From positions 1-7,800 of the forward strand of contig NBLK01000027.1 in assembly GCA_002084505.1 (NCBI GenBank): a DNA stretch of 7,800 nucleotides, in the 5' to 3' direction. Positions 4,827-7,800 of the stretch are shown piece after piece. The position numbers and the translations under genes are program-made. The notes beneath the pieces were generated by a model. It was not told the origin of the DNA and made no database searches. It saw only the letters and a program-made list of their open reading frames with translations. Numbering within the stretch: the first letter of the stretch is position 1; each line of letters begins with the position of its first letter. The DNA comes from Rickettsiaceae bacterium 4572_127 (GTDB taxonomy: Bacteria > Pseudomonadota > Alphaproteobacteria > Rs-D84 > NBLK01).

Positions 4827-6941
4827 ATGAGAAGGATTCTATTATTATTTTTGTTGTTCCCTAGTTTAGGATTTGCTGGTGAAAAAGTGAAAATAGAAGC
4901 TGATTCCATTTCATTTGATCATGAAGCAGGTATAGCAACTGCTGATGGTGGAATAATTGCTACTGATGGAGAGACTAAATTAAAAGCTCCTCATGCGACC
5001 TATAATACTAAGGAAAAAACCTTTGCATCTTGGGGGGGGATATCTGTAGATAAAAAAAATGGAGAGTCATTTAAGACAGAATCCATCTATACAAAAAATG
5101 GTTTTGAAAATGCAAAATTAGATTCCCTAAAATTAGATTTATCAGAAGGGGCGACGGTTGAGGCTGAGGGAGTTGAAAAAAAAGGCGAAAAAGTTGTCTT
5201 AAAAAGTCCATCATATACAGCTTGTGATCGAGCAAAATGTCCTTTACCATGGGAAATAAAAGCATCTAGTGTTGTTAGAAAAGAAAACTCAATGACCTAT
5301 AAACATGCACGACTAAATCTTTATGGAGTTCCAGTCTTTTACACTCCTTATTTGTCTCATCCGACTCCCGAAGCTCGGCGAGAAAGCGGAATTTTATTTC
5401 CTAAAATTGGATCTAGTGCTGACTTGGGAGCATTCATAAAGGTGCCTTATTATATAACTTTAGATAACACCCATGACCTAACTTTGTCTCCACTATTTAC
5501 GACCGAAGAGGGAAATGCATTGGAGATTGAACATAGAAAAAACTTTACTTTTGGGCAGACGAGAAACATAGGAATGTTCACTCAGGATTCTGAAACTGAT
5601 GAAAAAAGATGGTATGTGTATTCTGATAATAGTTTTAATTTAACAAAAGTTTGGAGAGGATCTTTGAATCTAAAAAGAGTGTCGGATGATACTTTTTTGA
5701 GGAAATATGATATAAACGAAAATTCTCCATACTTAGAAACTCGTGGAGGAATTGAGGGGCTTTGGAATAGATCTTATTTAACTTTGGACTTTCATTCTTT
5801 TCAGGATCTTCGACCAAATGCCAGCGAAAGTTCTCTTCCACATGTTTTGCCTCTTCTAAATTATCAACGAAGTTTTTCTCCAATGTCTGATGGAAGTTTT
5901 TTTTCTTTGAACTTAAATTCTGCTAATCTTTCTTATAAAAACGACGGAACTCATAGAAGAAACAGTGGAAAATTATCTTGGACGAAACCTTGGATTCAAA
6001 GCATTGGTTGGAAGTGGACTTTAGATTTGTCTATGCGAGGAGATGCTTATAATTTTGATGATGTGCCTTTGGAGGATGGAAGTTTTTTAACTGGAAATGC
6101 AGAGAAATTCACACCGCAAGCAATGTTAAAATGGGAGTGGGCTTTTATTAAAACTAGTTCTAAATCATCGCAAATTTTAACTCCAATGATGCAGTTTATT
6201 ACAAGTCCAAAAGACACAGAAAATAACTCTGAAATTCCTAATTTAGATAGTTTAGGTTTACGACTTGATGATGCTAATTTATTTTCTGATAATCGCTTTC
6301 ACGGATACGATAGAATTGAGACTGGGAGTAGAATTAATTATGGATTATCGCATGATATTATAGGTCAAAACATTGGGAAAATTCATACTTTTTTTGGGCA
6401 GAGTTTTAGGTTTAATGAAGACGAAACCATTGATGAAACGACTAGTTTAAATAAGGAATTTTCAGATTATGTTGGGCGAATTATTTTTGATTTTAATAAG
6501 TATTTTAAGTCTGCATATAGAGTTCAAATTAGTGAGGATACTTTGGCATTTAATCGTCAGGAATTGGATTTATTTTTAGACTTAGATAGGATTTATTTTC
6601 AAACAAATTATATTTTTAACGATGAATTGGATTCGGCAAGTTTAGAGACTAATACAAGGGAGGAAGTTTATGGAAAAACCTTTGTGAAAATTACTAAGAA
6701 TTGGGGAACTTATTTTTATGACAGATACAATATGACCTCCGAAGAGCAGGTTGAATTCGGCGGAGGGTTGATTTATGAGAACGAATGTTTTAAGTTTGAT
6801 TTAGGCGGAAGAAGAGAATATACTAGCGATCGAGACTATGAAGGTGAAGAAAGTTTTTTCCTAACTTTTACTTTTAAGACAATCGGAGAAGCGGGAATGG
6901 GAAAAAATTGGAATGAAATAAAAAGGGAAAACCAATGGTAA
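4827..6941 (+). CDS. lptD: LptD, outer-membrane LPS-assembly protein
   Basis: LptD is the outer-membrane beta-barrel that, with the lipoprotein LptE, receives lipopolysaccharide from the periplasmic Lpt bridge and places it in the outer leaflet. The 704-residue product has a signal peptide (1-17, cleavage expected after GFA), an N-terminal beta-jellyroll (OstA/LptA-like, about 18-125), then the barrel. The family block RRESGILFPKIGSSADLG (184-201) with PYYITL (207-212) and HDLTLSP (216-222) is clear. Cysteines C133 and C138 (ACDRAKCP) lie at the jellyroll/barrel junction and C654 (ENEC) in the last barrel strands. E. coli has two C-terminal Cys (CC), so a single interdomain disulfide is likely here. 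The final strand ends FFLTFTFKTIGEAG. The start is the first ATG; it encodes the signal peptide and has no ribosome binding site. A run of eight G lies at 5032-5039. The stop overlaps the start of surA by seven bases. Confidence 0.95.
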   Translation: MRRILLLFLLFPSLGFAGEKVKIEADSISFDHEAGIATADGGIIATDGETKLKAPHATYNTKEKTFASWGGISVDKKNGESFKTESIYTKNGFENAKLDSLKLDLSEGATVEAEGVEKKGEKVVLKSPSYTACDRAKCPLPWEIKASSVVRKENSMTYKHARLNLYGVPVFYTPYLSHPTPEARRESGILFPKIGSSADLGAFIKVPYYITLDNTHDLTLSPLFTTEEGNALEIEHRKNFTFGQTRNIGMFTQDSETDEKRWYVYSDNSFNLTKVWRGSLNLKRVSDDTFLRKYDINENSPYLETRGGIEGLWNRSYLTLDFHSFQDLRPNASESSLPHVLPLLNYQRSFSPMSDGSFFSLNLNSANLSYKNDGTHRRNSGKLSWTKPWIQSIGWKWTLDLSMRGDAYNFDDVPLEDGSFLTGNAEKFTPQAMLKWEWAFIKTSSKSSQILTPMMQFITSPKDTENNSEIPNLDSLGLRLDDANLFSDNRFHGYDRIETGSRINYGLSHDIIGQNIGKIHTFFGQSFRFNEDETIDETTSLNKEFSDYVGRIIFDFNKYFKSAYRVQISEDTLAFNRQELDLFLDLDRIYFQTNYIFNDELDSASLETNTREEVYGKTFVKITKNWGTYFYDRYNMTSEEQVEFGGGLIYENECFKFDLGGRREYTSDRDYEGEESFFLTFTFKTIGEAGMGKNWNEIKRENQW
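5032..5039 (+). repeat. G8 homopolymer tract within lptD
   Basis: Eight consecutive G encode part of W69-G70-G71, using GGG where most glycine codons in this window are GGA or GGT. Tracts of this length can slip during replication or transcription. The reading frame is intact in this sequence. Confidence 0.9.
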
Positions 6942-7800
6942 AAATAATGAAATTTTTAATGTTTTTAATGCTATTTTCTATGCCAAGTTATGCTGTGGAA
7001 ATTGTAGCTTTTGCTAATGAAAAAATAATTACCGACTATGATATAACCGTTCGAAAGGCATTGTTGAAAATAATTTCTCCCCAAAGAATGCAGGGGCAGA
7101 ACAAAATTTCGCAATCTAAAATCGCTCTAATAGATTTAATAAATGATGTTGCAAGAATGAATTTAGCATCAAAAAGCAATGCTTTGGCATCTCCAAATAG
7201 TATCAAAGAAATTTACGAAAATATGTCCAAAAAAAATCGTAGCATTAGAAATTTTAAGTATGATAAGCAGTTTATTAAGGATTATTTAAGAGTGCAAAGA
7301 TCTTGGGGGCGAGTGATTCAGGGGCGAATTGCATCAAGTGCAAAATTGGAAGAGGGGGAGCTTAAAAGTTATTACGAAACATTAAAAAAAACACCGATGA
7401 TTCCGTCTGTTTTTCGGCTAAGTCAGATAGTTATTGAAGAGCCTGAAAGAGTAAATCTTGTTTATTCAGAAGTGAAAAATACAAAGTCTTGCGGAGTATT
7501 TAATAAAAAAGCATCGCTTTATGGAAGTGTAGGTTCAGGAGATATGGGGCGGATTTCGTCTAAAAGTTTAGCACTTCCCTTGCAACATATTTTTTCAGGA
7601 GCTACTGTTGGAAAAGTTTTAGAGCCGATGCCTATTGGGAACGGGGCTATAATTTTTATGCTATGTTCTAAAAAACAAAAAAATTTACTAAAAGATGAAC
7701 AGATGAAAAAACGAATTGAATATGGATTGCTAAATCAAAAAGTTGAAATTCTAGGTGAGCAGTTTTTGCAAAATTATCGAGACCAAATGTATATTGAAAT
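6935..7800 (+). CDS. surA: SurA-like periplasmic chaperone / peptidyl-prolyl isomerase (3' truncated by window end)
   Basis: SurA escorts unfolded outer-membrane proteins, notably LptD, across the periplasm. The visible 288 codons show a signal peptide (1-20, cleavage expected after PSYA), the N-terminal chaperone start VEIVAFANEKIITDYDI (21-37) matching the SurA pattern 'VvNdevIT..dl', a helical region, and one parvulin-type domain (about 159-246: FRLSQIVI, GSGDMGRISSKSL, LPLQHIF, GKVLEPMPIGNGAIIFMLCSKK), followed by the start of the C-terminal helix. The parvulin core is degenerate (SGDMGRI for GGDLGW), so isomerase activity may be weak. The ATG at 6935 overlaps the lptD stop (ATGGTAA), and AGGGA at 6924-6928 is well placed; the in-frame ATG at 6947 lacks a site. 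The frame is open to the window edge. lptD followed by surA is the usual proteobacterial order. Confidence 0.88.
   Translation, partial: MVKIMKFLMFLMLFSMPSYAVEIVAFANEKIITDYDITVRKALLKIISPQRMQGQNKISQSKIALIDLINDVARMNLASKSNALASPNSIKEIYENMSKKNRSIRNFKYDKQFIKDYLRVQRSWGRVIQGRIASSAKLEEGELKSYYETLKKTPMIPSVFRLSQIVIEEPERVNLVYSEVKNTKSCGVFNKKASLYGSVGSGDMGRISSKSLALPLQHIFSGATVGKVLEPMPIGNGAIIFMLCSKKQKNLLKDEQMKKRIEYGLLNQKVEILGEQFLQNYRDQMYIE

Noticed and set aside
5071..5265. Minus-strand open frames inside lptD (also 5635-5883)
   Set aside because: They are antisense to a well-supported lptD and show no recognisable protein features.

Overview
The window is AT-rich (roughly one-third G+C by eye) bacterial DNA. 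It is densely coding and comes from a Gram-negative organism that makes lipopolysaccharide: it carries the outer-membrane LPS translocon gene lptD followed directly by a surA-type chaperone gene. The single-Cys 'ENEC' motif near the LptD C-terminus, the compact single-parvulin SurA and the lptD-surA order fit an AT-rich alphaproteobacterium, probably host-associated or with a reduced genome. That placement is inferred from gene features only.

Layout. Positions 1-48 hold the last codons of an unidentified upstream gene. A strong ribosome binding site then leads into a full-length but divergent MurA-family enolpyruvyl transferase (83-1483, +). It converges on queA (1515-2537, -), and a hairpin between the two can end transcription in both directions. 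A 142-base divergent promoter region (2538-2679) separates queA from ctpA (2680-4008, +). Its two predicted promoters are mirror images built on a perfect 12-base inverted repeat. The ctpA stop overlaps the start of a DUF2062 membrane protein gene (4008-4553, +). A 47-residue single-span membrane protein gene (4556-4699, -) converges on DUF2062 with two bases between the stop codons. A second divergent region (4700-4826) drives this small gene leftward and the lptD-surA operon rightward (lptD 4827-6941; surA from 6935, running off the window end).

Theme. Most genes serve the envelope: a peptidoglycan-precursor-type enzyme, a periplasmic processing protease that may be lipid-anchored, two membrane proteins of unknown role, the LPS translocon and a periplasmic chaperone for outer-membrane proteins. 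QueA (tRNA queuosine modification) is the exception.

The most interesting points are: (i) queA and lptD each have a -10 hexamer ending exactly 7 bases before the ATG and no Shine-Dalgarno sequence, which predicts leaderless mRNAs, while their neighbours have normal ribosome binding sites; (ii) the mirror-symmetric queA/ctpA promoters; (iii) the remodelled active-site loop of the MurA-like protein; (iv) a small membrane protein gene with its own promoter and ribosome binding site; (v) a run of eight G inside lptD. I saw no mobile element, CRISPR array, tRNA or rRNA, and no gene-free stretch longer than 142 bases.
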